Origin: Homalodisca vitripennis
Taxonomy: Eukaryota; Arthropoda; Insecta; Hemiptera; Cicadellidae
Assembly (NCBI RefSeq): GCF_021130785.1
Contig: NC_060208.1
Location: forward strand, 52,305,501 to 52,369,500
Reading direction: 5' to 3'
DNA length: 64,000 bases
The notes below the pieces were generated by a model. The model worked only from the letters and a program-made list of their open reading frames with translations, ran no database searches and was not told the DNA's origin. The position numbers and the translations under genes are program-made. Shown here one piece after another: positions 15,770 through 28,619 of this stretch (position 1 is its first letter; every line of letters begins with the position of its first letter).

Positions 15770-16506
15770 ATATTGAAGTGTGTACTTTAGATAATACAGC
15801 GAGAGAAAGTTAACTTACAACTCTCAATGCAGACCTAATTGCTAGCAATAATTGTTTTTTATCAAATCTGGTGTACTACAACGTTCTGTTTTAGGGGAAG
15901 GGGTACATTACATAGATTATGTTACACAAGAGGTTTTTGGGTTTCCCTTATATACCGAAAGTTTATAGATAATTTTCATCACAAGCTAGTAACCTTCACA
16001 ATAAATGAAGAACCACCTCCTCAAACAATTTTCTCATCTCGCCGGCACCTCAACTTTGAGGAGGAAGTAAACCTACGATAGTCATACCGAAGTTATTGTA
16101 AAAACAACATTTTGTCTTACTTAAATGTTTAATTACTTAATGAATACTTAATGTTTAATTCAACAGGCATAACACTTTAATAGAGAACTATTTTGAACGT
16201 AAATGAACGTGCAAATCTTTGTTACGGTTTATTTATTAATTTTTGTCTGGTATTCTAAGTTTTCAGGTTCCGCACAATTCAGTTCAAACGCAAAAACAGA
16301 GTCCTAATGTATAATAAATATTTCTGTAGAAGATTTCAACTTCTGGATCCTTATAACCAGATAATTTTTATTCTAGTTATATGTTCAAAGTAACAGATAT
16401 TCGGCATAGATTTCTGCTTTAACCTTAAATGTACTTCAATAAGCAAAGATGCGATAAAGTAATAATTTATATTATTTCACTATATTGTGGTATAATACAA
16501 AAAGAT

Positions 16507-16544
<38 letters not shown>

Positions 16545-17373
16545 ATATATATATACTACTCTACTCTACTACTCTATCAAGTAGTACGTGATATACGTTT
16601 ACCAAATAATTTACTTAAAATATGTTTTAAAATTTCTGACTGCACAATTTAATAAATTGAATCAAAAGTTGGCCCTTTCATAAATATATATATAGCTCGC
16701 TTGAGTTTGTTTAAAACACAAATGTAGTACTGGCTCATGCAATCTCTATTTATATTATATTTAACTACCAATTATTGAAATTGTAAATATATCAAACCAC
16801 CATAAAATATTATAATATATGGTCTACTATTAAAAACACTGTCATATTTAATACGTTTGGAAATACGGATGGAAATAATATTATATTTTGCCGTAACGTC
16901 TTGGGTTGGTTTCAAATGGTAAGACCTTTCTTTACAAAGCTTTTCCATTTGAAACAAATGTACTATAAATATGTAGACTGTGTGACTTTCAAACAGTTTC
17001 ATCAGAACACAATTTAGGTTTATGGAAAAGACAAGAGTTTAGAGAAAACAAAGTACTCTCGTAAACCGAGCACAACAAGGAATCCGTTTTAAGCCGGTTA
17101 AGGCGGTTAAGCCACCGACAGCTGCTGTGTGCTGACGGATCGACCATCACTCTTTTTTGCTTGACTGTAATTTTGTAATTATCTACACCCACAAATAAAA
17201 TAGGCTTTCGATTAATAAAAATTTAATAAATTGTTTGTAAATATATTTATACATCTCTTGTAAAACCCTACTGAGGAACAATTGAGTAGTAAGTAAATGG
17301 AAGCATGCTAAATGATGCACTAATATTACACTTCTATCAATATTTTAATTCTAAAAATATCTATTGTATGTTA

Positions 17374-17412
<39 letters not shown>

Positions 17413-18150
17413 TATATATATATATATATATATTGATTAGGATAGTCATGAAAATCATTTGTAATGAACATATCAACAGACCTAATTTATTGTAAGCCTG
17501 TGCCATGATCATTTGATCAAATTTTGATGAAATCCTGTTGCGAGTGTTGCATTTAGCGTCTAGAATTTTCGAGTTCTCTCGTATGTAATGTTTCACATCA
17601 GAGTTGTGATCTTGCTCGGTAAATGCCTATTTGATTAGCATTTATTTTGTCTATTACAGTTATGCGCGCTAAAATGCAAATTTCATCGAAGATTTCTATC
17701 ATGTTAGTGTTTATAATACTATTTTGCACTCCATATGTGTGACAAGTCTCATAATATGTGACAATGATATCTTAGTACATTCAGTACTGCACAACGAATG
17801 GAAAATGGACCCAGTTAAAAAAAATATAAGAGCCTTATTGATACGGAGAACAACTGAAAAATCAACAAGAGGCAGCAGTCATATAAATGTCTGTAGAAAA
17901 TAACAGAAAGATGTAATCAACAGATGTTAGTCGACAGGAAAGTACTTTCGTGTAAAGCATTAGTTTTAAGTATTAGTATGACATAATTAATGTTTATAAT
18001 AATGTAAATAGATGAGAATAAATTATTTATACTTGTATTTGAGTTATATTTACGTGTCATAATTTTATTATAAATTTTATTAGCCAACAAACATAAATAA
18101 TTATAATGACCAAATTATCTAAGATAAATGTGATGATACATTATTATTTT
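15770..18150. other. AT-rich stretch with two (TA)n tracts
   Basis: Contains long TA microsatellites at about 16507-16555 and 17378-17433, and a small ACTCT-type repeat at 16556-16575. Open frames are short and unrecognised. Confidence 0.6.
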
Positions 18151-18156
18151 TCAACA

Positions 18157-18595
18157 ATTGTAACTCTTAAATATGTGTTTTCGAAGTTCTAACAATGATT
18201 GTTAAAATCATGATATGATGGTGATTAAGATTTATCACTCTGAAACACATTTTTAGATGTGAACTATTTTTTTAGAGTTAAGAAAATGAAAAATAATATA
18301 TATTTAATAGTTTTTATTTTAAATCATTAAAATTTACCTAAATTATAATAAAGTCTGAAACACATTTTTAGATGTGAACTATTTTGTTAAAGTTAAGAAA
18401 ATGAAAAATAATATATATATTTAATAGTTTTTATTTTAAATCATTAAAATGTACCTAAATTATAATAAAGTAATAGTGAAAATGAAATATTTTACATTGT
18501 ATTGCATTTTTCATATCTTTAAATTCAAATGTTACATTTAAAAATGTTACGCATGGCGATAAAAGACTTTCAAACTATTTATTATAGATTACTTA
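18157..18595 (+). repeat. Foldback left arm with internal duplication
   Basis: Two consecutive units begin near 18238 and 18353. Each runs from CTGAAACACATTTTTAGATG to a shared ACCTAAATTATAATAAAG end. The same two-unit structure occurs in reverse in the right arm, so the duplication predates or was copied along with arm formation. Confidence 0.85.
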
Positions 18596-19142
18596 GATCT
18601 AAACTAAAACGGATATACAGTGTGTTCATAAAAGGTGTCTCAAATATCTGTGCCTCATAGTTTTAAATACAAAATGTCATGTACACATAGGTCAAGAAAT
18701 GTATCATTTAGCAGCTAGCCGCAATTTTGTATTTTGTGTAAAACGTTATTTTGTTTAAAACTAGCTAAGCTAAAGAAACCAAACATAGGTTTGAATAGAT
18801 AAGAGAAAAATAAAAATAAGAAAAACAATTAATATATTTTCTTTAATATCAACAAAACCACGTCTGTTCACAATATTGTTTTAGTCAAATAACAAAAATA
18901 AACACTATATGTGTAAAAATGTATTACCTACCAACTCTTTAAAGAATTTCATTAAAATTTCAACGAAATCCGTCATAAGTAAGCACGGCCAATGTAAAGG
19001 TATGCTGGCACAAGCTGGGAGCAGCAACCATTTTGTATTTTGATTGGTATCAGCTGTTTTAAATAGGGTATACAAATCTCATTAGATAGTACCTATTTTT
19101 AAATTTTTATAACAATTCCAACGGTACTTTTTCCATCGACAT

Positions 19143-19300
19143 CCGTCAACACATAAGCGAGCACGACCACTTAAAAGATACGCCTGCACAAAAACCAGAA
19201 GCGCCAAACGAGTGGCAATTGAGAGGTATCTGATTTTTGCTCCTGGCTTGTGCAAACATATCTTTTAAGTGGTCGTGCTCGCTAATGTGTTGACGGGTTT
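19143..19300. repeat. Nested hairpin element inside the foldback
   Basis: Arms of about 50 bases around CGTCAACACAT-AGCGAGC followed by ACGACCACTTAAAAGATA face each other across a short loop. A weaker half-copy lies upstream near 18969-19010 (CCGTCATAAGTAAGCACGGCC). The similarity may extend outward to GTACTTTTT on both sides, suggesting a small palindromic MITE of about 200 bases that entered the foldback. Confidence 0.65.
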
Positions 19301-20099
19301 TGTTGAAAAAAGTACAAGACATGTATATAAATTTCTCAACCGATGTATATAATTAATTTTTGTTTGAAATGATGAGTAATATCATCCACAGAAGTTTGTG
19401 ATACCCTTTTGTGAAAATACTGTATATAATTTCAATGTTTATAAGAAAAAAATTATGGTTGCCTGTAAAGTCGGTTTTACGGGCGAAGATTTTACGTGAC
19501 CACGTCTTTTTCTCGGTAGAATATTTATTGATATGAATATTATTAAATTGCACAATAGGAACAAGGAATTGAATGAAAATAAGAATTGCACAAATTTTAA
19601 CTATAGAAATATATTTTGTTTACTAAAACATTGTACATAATTTGAAGTTAATTAAAATTTGTTATTGTAAATGGTAAAGTTGAATAAAACATTTACTAAA
19701 ATTGGAATTTGAAATTCTTGCTAAACACAGTTAAATTCTAACTCCGCGCGTGGTGATTGGTCGGTTTAGTTCGTTTGTTTGGTCGCACTGTTATGACAGG
19801 TTAGAGGTTATAATTTGTTATTTTAAATGTTTGACTAGCAATACGCGCTGTTTCTTCTCAATCGACTGAATTACGATTGATTGCAGAGTGATTTAAACTA
19901 ATAATTTACTTAACACTATCAACATTTGTCAATAGTATGACATAACCTATAAACTCAGTTTCTCAACTTTTGTGTCAATCTAACAATTAATCAATCAATC
20001 ATAGTTTACGATAATGAAATATCAGTGTACAATTATTTACCTTTATTGTTGTAGTTGTTGTAAATGACGAATCTAAGCACTCCACATTTTCACGAATAA

Positions 20100-20185
20100 A
20101 CATAGTTATCTGCTTTATCTCGTGCGGCGGACCCACAGTTATCTGCTTTATCTCGTGCGGATCCCGTGCGGCGGACCCACTGGAC
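20100..20185 (+). repeat. Short direct repeat, GC-rich for the region
   Basis: AGTTATCTGCTTTATCTCG followed by TGCGG is repeated with a period of about 36 bases, then GTGCGGCGGACCCAC appears again. It lies in the interior of the foldback element, next to an unusual GC-rich patch (about 20160-20260) of unknown origin. Confidence 0.7.
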
Positions 20186-20579
20186 GGGCATCGTAACGTT
20201 ACCGGGCGTTACACTTTTTCATGAGTGACTCCGAGCCGCAACCTAATTTAAGACGTTGTCACGTCAAAATAATAAGTAAATTTCATAAACTTGTATACAG
20301 GCTATAGCCTGTTATGGCTTGGTTTGATGCGATTGATATTATGTACAAATAATTATGTACAAACTGTATTAAATTCAAGTACCATAAATAAGTCAGTAAT
20401 ATTAATTCTTTATTGTTTACATATTATATGAATAAAACTGTATTATAAAGGTTTAAAAAAGGTCGATTCTTACTCCAAACAATGACTCCCAGCAGTTTCT
20501 CGCGGCTTCACCTCAATTTCGTAGGCTTTGCACGTGTATTAGCACTTCGACTGGTTAGGATGGATACTCATTTCCATCT

Positions 20580-21004
20580 ATAATAAATAGTTTGAAAGTC
20601 TTTTATCGCCATGCGTAACATTTTAAATGTAACATTTGAATTTAAAGATATGAAAAATGCAATACAATGTAAAATATTTCATTTTCACTATTTACTTTAT
20701 TATAATTTAGGTACATTTTAATGATTTAAAATAAAAACTATTAAATATATATTATTTTTCATTTTCTTAACTTTAACATAATAGTTCACATCTAAAAATG
20801 TGTTTCAGACTTTATTATAATTTAGGTAAATTTTAATGATTTAAAATAAAAACTATTAAATATATTATTTTTCATTTTCTTAACTCTAAAAAAAATAGTT
20901 CACATCTAAAAATGTGTCTCAGAGTGATAAATCTTAAACAACATCATATCATGATTTTACAAACATTGTTAGAACTTCGAAAACACATATTTAAGAGTTA
21001 CAAT
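20580..21004 (-). repeat. Foldback right arm
   Basis: Reverse complement of the left arm, including the tandem pair. A few single-base and small length differences in A/T runs separate the two arms. Confidence 0.85.
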
Positions 21005-21015
21005 CGTTATCGTTT

Positions 21016-21103
<88 letters not shown>
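21016..21103. repeat. (TA)n microsatellite
   Basis: A TA tract of almost 90 bases abuts the right arm of the foldback element. An open frame of 80 codons here is a product of the repeat. Confidence 0.95.
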
Positions 21104-21106
<3 letters not shown>

Positions 21107-21744
21107 ACAGAAAGGCTTACTTTTGTCAAAAGGGAACTAAGATGGATTTTCTAAAATATACAGTTAAAGTAAATTTTTTCTTAAACATAATTTTCTTACC
21201 TCGATAAGCTTTGCTTTAAAAACTTTTTATACTTTTTTTATTTAAATTTTCTTATATTCTTATTGTCTTACTCTGTTAAAATCAGAGTTTTCAGAAAAGA
21301 TTGATATAAGAAGTGATCAATAAGCTTACTCTATGCTTTCAAGACTCATCGTGATTAAGACTCACTGAAAATCGTGGTTAAATGAAATAAAGCAATGGTT
21401 GTACCGTACTGTCATTAAACTATGTTTACACAAAAGATTTGATTACATTTAACAGACTCTAGAAATGAATTCTACCCTATAAAAAACTTATATCTGCAAT
21501 AAAACTTTTACGCTTATTAATCGAGATAATAACTACTATTATCTGTTAAGCAGGATCAAACAATATATATCTACAATATGTCGTAGATCTTGAATAAAAT
21601 CTTGAATTCATTTAAATTTTTCAGTTTTTTAAGTTAAACAAAATCCTCAATTTGTGGGATCATTATGGATATTTGTGAGCTAAACGACCATAGTATGGTG
21701 TGACCACTATTTTTTCTACACGAAAATCACTAATCATCATTAAC

Positions 21745-21960
21745 AGTTAGTAGATGGGCACTGACGTCACGGCTGTGATGTCACTGGTTGGTGAGGCTAT
21801 TGATCACATGAGGGAGGGGATGAGGGGAGGTGTAGTCCGGCAAGGGGAGGTTATGCAGGTATGTGTGCAAGTTCCACAGGTTGATGTCTGGTATTATCAT
21901 ATTACAACTGTTGTTCATTCAGATAGTATAATATGCCGGTTCATTTAAATATACATGACT
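21745..21960 (-). promoter_or_regulatory. Module P1, diverged copy
   Basis: Read on the minus strand, it shares with the other P1 copies the blocks CATCAACCTGT-GAAC, a CCCCTCC-rich segment, TGATCAATAG and CAGTGAC, in the same order. The TATA box of the other copies is not recognisable and the ATG is replaced by TTG. It is the oldest-looking P1 copy and lies outside the large duplication. Confidence 0.5.
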
Positions 21961-21961
21961 G

Positions 21962-24060
21962 TTTTTATGGCCTTGCAACATGTCCTTAACAGTGAGTCTG
22001 CTTATACATACTTTAAGAATTATCTAAAATGCGCTTTCTATTGATCGATTTACTCTGAATCCATCTTGACTTTTCCATAATTGGTATCTTCAAAGAACTA
22101 AATTTCCAATAGAATATTAATGGGGAACGTATCATACTTTTCAGCAAAAACTAAACATGAGTTTTACAATTTTGTGGCAACTTGTCATACAACTTTTAAA
22201 TGTTGCCATAAAACACCGAACATTTTATTGCAGTTTTGAACTTAAAACTACATTTGAAAACGTTTTAATTCTTGAGAATTTCCTTTTTAACTTTCATGTT
22301 TAAGAGCTATAGCCCACCACACATGTTATTAAATTTGCAATATTCAATCACCATTGTGAAATAATCCACACATTTTTGTCAAATATGTCATTCACTCCAA
22401 ACTCATAAGGCATAGGTGTTTGTTGTCACAATAACATGTTGTTTATTGTTCAAAAGTCCAAAGAGCCTACTCGAATTATTAGAAAGTTAAGCTAATAATA
22501 TTACTGTAATACATCCTTCAAAGGGCTGTAGTTTAAAAGTTTGTTCTATAGTTCTTAGATTTCCATACACTGCAAATAAAAACAACGTTTAAATAACACA
22601 AAAGTCCATGCAACACTTGAAAAAGTAAGACCCTACTTAAAACAAACTGATTTTTACGGTAAAACAGCTTACATGTTATGTTCATAAAGTAAAACTTGAC
22701 AAAGTCATTATTGAAAAACATCAAAATTGTGTTTGATTTCAGTAAATCAAATCAAGAGTGAGACCTCGTCGCCGAATCACAGGACAAACCACTGATAAAA
22801 CTGGAAGCTGATTGGTGGTAATCGGACGACCTCCCAGATAGACAGCAACTTTCAGCTCTGTAATAACCAAACTGACTCTAAACGACTTAGAACGCCTTAA
22901 ATTTCCATATGTAGTAATGACACGTAGAAACAGCGCTCCTTTGGAACGATTCAGAATAAAGTAGATACTTCATTAAAACCTTTTATAGCATCTTAAAAGA
23001 AATACAAATGAAATACCCTACATATATATAAGCCATGATAAGATATAGCTAGCGAGTATACTTCGTTGTCTCTTATCTTGATTTGAATATTAAATATATT
23101 CTAATCTTTAGTGCTCAGGTTCGATCCCGTCCGTTACCAGTAGGCCACGCACAGTATCCCTAGAGGTCTCGGGATCAGGCCTTTTGTGCTCCAGCCAGCC
23201 TTGATTGCTTAAATTAAATTTTGAATTTAAAAAGAATTCAAATAAAAGGTATGCACATTAAATATGCCAATTTATAAAATATAGTATATACCTCCCATCA
23301 CCGATTCAAAACAAGCATTCTATACCGCCATCTACCCCATCCCCAGACCTCAAGTTTCCCCTAAATAAAAATAATTTAGTTCATCTTGACTGTTACCAGT
23401 CGCGAGAAAATATGAGAAGATATAGTTTTATAAATATAAATATATATCTAAAATACTTAAGGTTAGAGGACCACCGGGTTCGTTTATTTGTTTTTCTTGA
23501 CTCGTTCACGTCTCAACTCTGCAAGAACTGCATGAACTCTGCAAGGAACGGGGAGAGGAAAGCTTATCAGCTGTTTTAGGTAACCGGACCGCCAGACTAT
23601 TTTGCTGTGACGGGCATTTTTAAATCTCAGGTTGACCACCACAATACGCAAGTTTATCACTACAAATTTTTAATTCAAGTGTTCAATAGATAAAAACAAA
23701 TAAATATGTGAAAATATCGTCCGTGTCAAACATCACTCAGGACCAACCACTATTAAAATTATTAAAGAAGTAGTATTTAGTTCCGGTCATGTAGCAAACT
23801 CTACTTGCGCATTATTTATTACTTCCATGAACAAAGAACTGAATGATTTGTGTAAGTAATGATGAAGTAGAAGTCAAATAAAAATATATAAAAAGTAAGT
23901 GCCAGATTAACAGTATTACAAAATATCAATACCTTGAAAAGGGCTTAATCCTGATCAAGCTGTAATGTTAAATATTTTAAAACCCATTATAATTTGTTTG
24001 TGTTCAACGAAATATTAACCTATTATTTATTAATTCTAGAAGCTATATTTTAAGATTATT
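21962..24060. other. Non-coding stretch with possible SINE fragment
   Basis: No gene is recognised. At about 23100-23215 a segment contains CAGGTTCGATCCCGTCC, a good match to a polymerase III B box, followed by a stretch of about 80 bases of higher GC. It could be a fragment of another tRNA-derived SINE, but I see no clear A box. Confidence 0.4.
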
Positions 24061-24061
24061 T

Positions 24062-24190
24062 ATAGCATAAGGAGCAGGTACAGCAGTCCCTAGTATCCAA
24101 GATATAACTATTGTCAGCGTAATCCAGGCTGTAACATGTTTATAGCCTGTCGGCTTTACGGCCTATATCTGTCTAATACGCACGTTAACA
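24062..24190 (+). repeat. Repeat R1, copy 1
   Basis: The segment around TAACATGTTTATAGCCTG (24129-24146) matches 25946-26000 and, more weakly, 27425-27480 (minus), 30551-30612, 45505-45570 (minus) and 46955-47015. Here the frame MFIACRLYGLYLSNTHVN is open, and the copy at 25.95 kb gives MFTACRLYGQYLPYVNLS. The third-position changes look coding-like, but other copies have stops. It is a dispersed repeat or an old duplicated exon. Confidence 0.45.
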
Positions 24191-25504
24191 TTTCAATTAC
24201 GCCACGGTTTCAGAACAGGCGAGTTTCATTTCATGCGGATAAATTTGTGCGTTTTAAAACCCCTTTTTTATCTACGGATAAATACAATTTAATAATATTT
24301 TCCAAAGGTAACAATAATAATTTTAGATAATTACTGCTATTACACGGTTTCTATAAAAAAATTATATGCAAGCAAATAAACTAGTGTGGAAGATAAGTTA
24401 AGTACATTATCAAACGTAAGGAACAATTCTCTTAAAGCGTTAAATGGCTATACTCCAAGGTCTCTCATATCCATCATGGTTACCCACAAGACCAATGTTA
24501 AATTCGCTAACGCTCGTGCAAATCACATGGCTTAATGTAAAATTTAAAACATCGGTCTTAAATATTATAGTGAGTGTTAGTTAACTAAAACATAGATAGA
24601 CAGAAATTAAATTTTACCAGCCCCAACACTAATATGCTTTGCTAACGCTCGGCGATTACAGTATGTACGAATTATAAACAAAACACTAAAACGATGTTTC
24701 TTTCTTTGAAACCACCAATAATCCAAGACAGCTTTATAAATAATGCTGACGGGTCGACCGTTACGTATCCGGTGGTTGTAAAACCTTTATACTTCCTTTG
24801 TCCTAACACCCTTCGGATAAGGTAAACTTGTGGAGGAGCTTGATTCTTTAACTGTGTTTTCAATAAATTAAGAAAATATAACAATTTAATACAAAACTAA
24901 TATAAAAATATAAGAAATAACTTGAGTAACAGTTGAGAATTACTGAAACAATGAGAGTGGATTTCCAAGTTTAACGGATAAATCACTAATAACAAAATGT
25001 TTATGGAACAGGATCAGCAGTTTTATTTGATATGAGTTATTATTTACTAATATAAACAATAGATTTATTTGAATGTATGTAGTACACATACATTCATAGT
25101 ACACTGCAGTACACATTCATACGTTTATTGCAGTGCAGGTTGAATTATTTATATTATTAATATTCCTTATCGATCATACTTGACCCACAAATAAGAAATC
25201 TTTAGAAAGTTTTACGTAAAAGATGGTTTTAGATGTCCAAGATTTCATAATAAATCCAGGTTTACTTAATATCAGTTACCAAAATCATATCTTCCCTGTA
25301 TTCTGACAAAATTTTGAATCCTTTTATTGCAGCTTTGTCTCGATTTTACTACGTAAAATGTAAAGCTACGTAAATTTTCTAAAGTTACATATAAGCATAA
25401 AAAAATGTATACATTTTACAATGAGGTAGATTAATCTACCCAAAATTGAAATATGTATCGTTTTACTACCTGTTAAAATATTGTATAAACTGTTGATGAA
25501 CAAT

Positions 25505-25590
25505 AAGTTATCGCTCCGCCACGACTGGAACTGGAAACTGAATCTCTCACTTGTCGAGCGAAAGTTAATCGCTACACAACACAGAGTCCT
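25505..25590 (-). repeat. tRNA-like SINE head or tRNA pseudogene
   Basis: On the minus strand, GTGTAGCGATTAACTTTCGC matches a tRNA A-box region, and the segment AGATTCAGTTTCCAGTTCC sits where the T-arm/B box (GGTTCGATTCC) would be. The B box is degraded, so this is a decayed tRNA gene or the 5' head of a tRNA-derived SINE rather than a functional tRNA. Confidence 0.45.
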
Positions 25591-25945
25591 TACTTTTTTG
25601 CATGTTTTCGGTACTCCTGTCTCACATGTGTTATGTATTACAGCTACTTAATCTTATTAACTTTAAATAATTAATAATCTTGTGGAAATTATTAAGTTGC
25701 ACGATGGTCATTTATGTTTTCTATTTCATTCAGTGTCAACAACATTGTGTAGTAAATAGCACATTTGAGAGATATATCTTGAAAACATTTTTTTTTTTTT
25801 CAAGCACCGATGATCAATCAAGAACACCTAATATTGTGCACAGACACTACTTATGTTACAGTTATCATCAGAAAATTTGCAAAACTCCATAGCTATTGTG
25901 GAATGAGTTATGCCATGTCCAAGATGTAACGTATAAGCCGGGATA

Positions 25946-26003
25946 TAACATGTTTACAGCCTGTAGGCTTTATGGCCAGTATTTGCCTTACGTGAACCTT
26001 TCA
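25946..26003 (+). repeat. Repeat R1, copy 2
   Basis: Close match to the 24.1 kb copy over TAACATGTTTA-AGCCTGT-GGCTTTA. The open frame ends in TAA after VNLS. It is in direct orientation 1.8 kb from copy 1. Confidence 0.45.
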
Positions 26004-26009
26004 TAATTT

Positions 26010-27175
26010 TTCATGATTCATGAGTCCAGAATATAACTCGATCGTTACATATAAGTATAAATATTAAACACAGCTTATCAAATATATATTTTGTGTTTTT
26101 GCTATCATTAAAAAATAGAAACAGTTAATGCAGTACTAAAAAACAAAAAATATGTTTAAAAAGGTGTTTCATTCAAAGAATCTTCGTAAACTCAAAGTAG
26201 AATGTTGATTCATATGCATAAGAGGGAAAATAATATAAATTATACTTTATGAAGCATAATATTTAATTTTACGGTAAAGTTAAACTACATGTAACATACA
26301 TTAAAACTGAGGTTCTGAGGATTTAAACTAGATTCTACAAAGAGTATTTAAACATAAGTATGGTCTAATAGACGTGCTAGAATTTATTACGGCAAATAAA
26401 CCAACAGTAGAGGCTGTTCGAAATATTTAACTGTTAGCATTGAAGTTGATAAAAATATAAATTTTAAAAACCATTAGTGTTATTCCCGAAAATAACTCCC
26501 ATGAGAATCCATTAGCCAGTTTCAAAGAAATATATATATATTTATTTTAGGTAAGTAAATATTTATTTAGCTTCTTCAACTTGTTCTGAAGTTTCTATAG
26601 TTTTTTATAAAATATAAAATAAATAATTACATGTCTATATACAGATTTTGCATTAGAAAATCTGCAACAACGAAATGCGCGTGTGGGCTGTAATTTATAC
26701 ACATATTATTTAATTGTATGACGTGTCTCAATGTGTGGAAATATATTCTCTGAATATTTATCATTACTTTGATATGTTGTAAAGTTATGATTAATAAGTA
26801 GGTTTTTTTAAACTACCGCCATTCTGGAATGAATAAAGATACAGCTGATTTATTTTGGTAAGATTTTCATGCGTTCATGGATCTATGACACTCACTCGAG
26901 GTAGTCAACGTTTAAATTTCAAGAACACCAACATACTAGGAGTATTTCACTGTTCACCGTCTTGTAATTGTGTATAACTTGAAGAATTTTAAAGTTTTAT
27001 GTTTTTTTTCAGATTTCATGGACTATAAAAAATTGACAAAATAATGTCTCATTTAACTCATTTTAATATTTTTAGTTACATTTAATTATATAATATTTCA
27101 CTTTATGTTTATTCTGTTATTTTAAGTGTTAAACCCTATAAGTCTTTAGAAAAGCCACGAACAATCCCAACAGTA
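26010..27175. other. AT-rich stretch without a recognisable gene
   Basis: No domain, RNA gene or repeat recognised. Confidence 0.55.
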
Positions 27176-27424
27176 GTTAAATCTTATTTTAAAATATAAT
27201 TGTATTAAAAACACTTAATCCCTAATTATTTATAAGAAGAATAAAACAAAAGGATAAAGATTTGGTTATGGAATGCAACATAACCAGTGTCTTAAAAGAA
27301 AAAAAACTTTAATATATAAAATACGGGAAGAACTTGTAACTTTTGGATAAAGAGTTTAGACTAATAAAATTCTCAAATGCGGAGTAAAGTGTAAAAATGC
27401 TTACCTTCAAGATAAGATGTTTTA

Positions 27425-27480
27425 CGACATGTTCACATTCGACATGTACAGGCTATAAACTGTCGTCCATAAACAACTTA
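27425..27480 (-). repeat. Repeat R1, inverted copy in block A
   Basis: On the minus strand, TTGTTTATGGACGACAGTTT matches the plus-strand segment at 30553-30572. Its frame has a TAG after FMDDSL. The partner in block B is at 45505-45570. A GTAAGC follows on the minus strand but is not decisive as a splice site. Confidence 0.5.
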
Positions 27481-27488
27481 CGTTCTAG

Positions 27489-28348
27489 GTCAACCTGTCA
27501 ACAGCTTCAAAGTGCAAAGTGATATATCCTGTGAATAGAGAAATATATGGAAGTTTTAATACTGAATTCCAGGTATGCACAGGTTTGTACTATCTGTCAA
27601 CCTGTCAACAGCTTCAGCGTGCAAAGTGATATATCCTGTTACTAGAGAATTATATGGAAGTTTTAATACTGAATTCCAGGTATGCACAGTTTTGTACTAT
27701 CTGTCAACCTGTCAATAGCTTCAGCGTGCAAAGTAATATATCCTGTTACTAGAGAAATATATGGAAGTTTTAATACTGAATTCCAGGTATGCACAGTTTT
27801 GTACTATCTGTCAACCTGTCAATAGCTTCAGCGTGCAAAGTAATATATCCTGTTACTAGAGAAATATATGGAAGTTTTAATACTGAATTCCAGGTATGCA
27901 CAGTTTTGTACTATCTGTCAACCTGTCAATAGCTTCAGCGTGCAAAGTAATATATCCTGTTACTAGAGAAATATATGGAAGTTTTAATACTGAATTCCAG
28001 GTATGCACAGTTTTGTACTATCTGTCAACCTGTCAATAGCTTCAGCATGCAAAGTAATATATCCTGTTACTAGAGAAATATATGGATGTTTTAATACTGA
28101 ATTCCAGGTATGCACAGTTTTGTATTATCTGTCAACCTGTCAATAGCTTCAGCGTGCAAAGTAAGTAATATACCCTGTTACTAGAGAAATATATGGAAGT
28201 TTTAATACTGAATTCCAGGTATGCACAGTTTTGTACTATCTGTCAATCTGTCAATAGCTTCAGCGTGCAAAGTAATATATCCTGTTACTAGAGAAGTATA
28301 TGGAAGTTTTAATACTGAATTCCAGGTATGCACAGGTTTGTACTACCT
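27489..28348 (+). repeat. 107 bp tandem array, eight copies
   Basis: Unit starts (GTCAACCTGTCAA) fall at 27489, 27596, 27703, 27810, 27917, 28024, 28131 and 28242. The period is 107 bases except for one 111-base unit caused by a 4-base duplication (AAGTAAGT). Units include the GAATTCCAGGTATGCACAG block. Middle units are nearly identical and the first is the most different. Block B has one diverged unit at about 45580-45690, so the array expanded only in copy 1. Confidence 0.95.
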
Positions 28349-28619
28349 GGAATATTTTACTTGTTACTGCCTTTGTATGATAAGTTTAAAAAGATCAACC
28401 ACTATTTAGACAGTTTAACGGTAACAGATTAAAATCAAACAATAAATTACGGAATATATGTTGATATGAAAATAAAAATAAAAATATTAGTAAATGTTAT
28501 ATTTTAATTTATAACCTACTTTTTATTAATAGAGGATCTTGATCATATTGTAAACTATAAAACTCATTGGAGTAGTTTTATGACCTTTTAAAGCTGAATA
28601 TCACAACCCCTGATGAAAA

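Larger units (their letters stand above)
18157..21004. mobile_element. Foldback-type transposon with long inverted arms
   Basis: The left arm (18157-18595) and right arm (20580-21004) are near-identical inverted copies. Both start from ATTGTAACTCTTAAATATGTG at the outer edge and share the GTTACGCATGGCGATAAAAG segment at the inner edge. Each arm carries a direct tandem duplication of about 115 bases (units beginning near CTGAAACACATTTTTAGATG), a structure typical of Foldback-like elements. The interior of about 2 kb holds a second nested hairpin and short direct repeats but no transposase frame, so it is non-autonomous. Target duplications at the ends are not clear to me. Confidence 0.8.

Noticed and set aside
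20912..21154. 80-codon frame with a long Ile-Tyr repeat
   Set aside because: Translation of a (TA)n microsatellite. Same reasoning for frames at 17378-17596, 44354-44560 and 62987-63253.
25505..25590. Functional tRNA gene
   Set aside because: The B-box/T-arm region is too degraded and no cloverleaf closes convincingly; kept only as a SINE head or pseudogene.
27489..28348. Possible CRISPR array
   Set aside because: Units are contiguous 107-base repeats without unique spacers, in an animal-like genome.
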